A DNA stretch of 64,000 nucleotides, taken from positions 62,001 through 126,000 of the forward strand of contig JAUXNX010000003.1 of NCBI GenBank assembly GCA_030682575.1, read 5' to 3'. The DNA is from Gammaproteobacteria bacterium (GTDB lineage Bacteria > Pseudomonadota > Gammaproteobacteria > Pseudomonadales > Pseudohongiellaceae). Positions 63,340-64,000 of the stretch are shown here, in pieces (within the stretch, counting starts at the first letter, position 1; each line of letters starts with the position of its first letter). Both the position numbers and the translations under genes were made by a program. Below the pieces are notes generated by a model that saw only the letters and a program-made list of their open reading frames with translations, was not told where the DNA came from and made no database searches.

Positions 63340-63954
63340 CTATTTCTTGATGTAGGCTTCCGTCACCGCTCTGACAGTCTGTCGCACACCCCTGGACATC
63401 GCACCGGAGGAAATCGTCGCTCCGGCAATGGCGTCAATATCACCGTTCCTGCCAATCGCGAATTTGTTGGTGGCCTTCATGCCAAGGAACTGGGCCACGT
63501 ACCACTTTTCATCGCTGAAGAAGTCGCCAATGATGTAGCGCAGGGACTCGCGGTGATATATCACCTCCAGCCCGACGATCACTCCTTCGAGATTCATCCC
63601 GATCAAGGTATCGACCGGCCCGTTATAACCGGAAGGCTCCGGCGGGAAGTCGGACGTGACAAAGGCATATCCGATCAGGACTTTCTCACCACTGGCAGGG
63701 TCGGTGCGATAGGCCTTGTACACCGGGGGCTCGCCTTCCTTTTCGGAGAAGCTGTCCGCGCCGGGCATGACCTGCTGGAGCAATCGCGGCGTAGTGTGGT
63801 CGGAGTTGGCAGCCTGAATGTCGACAAACAGCCCTGACTCGCCGAGAACGACTTCGATGAAATGACTGCCTCTGTCGAATCCCGCGACCAGCACGAGGAC
63901 GAAGGTGGCAGTAAGCACTTTAAGGGAGGACTTGTAGCGGCGTTGAAGTGTCAT
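63340..63954 (-). CDS. FMN-binding RnfG-like protein
   Basis: 204 residues, N-terminal membrane anchor (VLTATFVLVLVAGFDRG), then an FMN_bind domain with DTLIGMNLEGVIVGLEVIYH and the flavinylation-type motif IDAIAGATISSGAM (Thr is the expected FMN attachment residue). Similar to RnfG/NqrC or the N-terminal part of NosR. No other rnf/nqr genes are in the window; partners may lie beyond the right edge. Start at ATG 63954. Confidence 0.82.
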   Translation of the reverse strand: MTLQRRYKSSLKVLTATFVLVLVAGFDRGSHFIEVVLGESGLFVDIQAANSDHTTPRLLQQVMPGADSFSEKEGEPPVYKAYRTDPASGEKVLIGYAFVTSDFPPEPSGYNGPVDTLIGMNLEGVIVGLEVIYHRESLRYIIGDFFSDEKWYVAQFLGMKATNKFAIGRNGDIDAIAGATISSGAMSRGVRQTVRAVTEAYIKK

Positions 63955-64000
63955 CTTGGTGTCCGATCTTGTGGCGTGTTCGAATTCGTTGGATTTGGTG

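Overview
The window looks like the chromosome of a free-living, probably marine or aquatic gammaproteobacterium. The block gmk-rpoZ-spoT-ridA-recG, followed by an HDOD protein, an HU gene and divergent ubiA, matches the layout known from pseudomonads and their relatives. GC is moderately high (by eye in the upper fifties), genes are densely packed, and most have short Shine-Dalgarno-led starts with several ATGA overlaps. I saw no rRNA, tRNA, CRISPR array, intact insertion sequence or prophage. The genus cannot be named from this alone.

Layout. 1-872: 3' part of a periplasmic-binding sensor gene that runs off the left edge. 1073-9764: housekeeping block (gmk, rpoZ, spoT, ridA, recG, HDOD protein, HU, ubiA). 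9771-13401: glutaryl-CoA dehydrogenase and uvrD, separated by a REP-like palindrome ending 14 nt before the uvrD start codon. 13536-13818: decayed pieces of a higBA toxin-antitoxin pair. 13767-21554: the most interesting region. A ferritin-like diiron oxygenase is divergent from a tight five-gene operon encoding a fatty-acyl-AMP ligase, a dedicated acyl carrier protein, an LpxL/HtrB-like acyltransferase, a CvaA-type membrane fusion protein and a CvaB-type C39 peptidase-ABC exporter. Together they predict activation, oxidation, transfer and export of an acylated product, but no precursor peptide is encoded nearby. 21611-28939: accessory genes (lone Phd antitoxin, Tat-type amidohydrolase, CopG/RelE pair with an octamer operator array, a four-repeat secreted protein, ArfB, thioesterases, GNAT, rhodanese, AraC regulator).

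29030-36453 is a nine-gene minus-strand Mrp-type cation/proton antiporter operon (E-F-G-B-C-D-D-small protein-D). Next comes a two-component system (36954-39049) and a run of housekeeping and accessory genes: YciA-like thioesterase, YaaA, a response regulator, a DUF938 methyltransferase, an NADPH-FMN reductase, an SGNH hydrolase, RlmA with an altered zinc site, an NHL lipoprotein and a secreted beta-helix protein. 52302-54291 holds an ECF sigma factor with a membrane-anchored partner and an upstream secreted beta-repeat protein. 55029-59221 holds an SDR and an iorAB molybdo-hydroxylase with a divergent TetR regulator and a readable operator/promoter. 59294-60135 has a structured terminator or small-RNA candidate followed by a DUF3800 gene. 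The right end carries an HxlR regulator divergent from a tautomerase, a methyltransferase and a lone FMN-binding RnfG-like protein.
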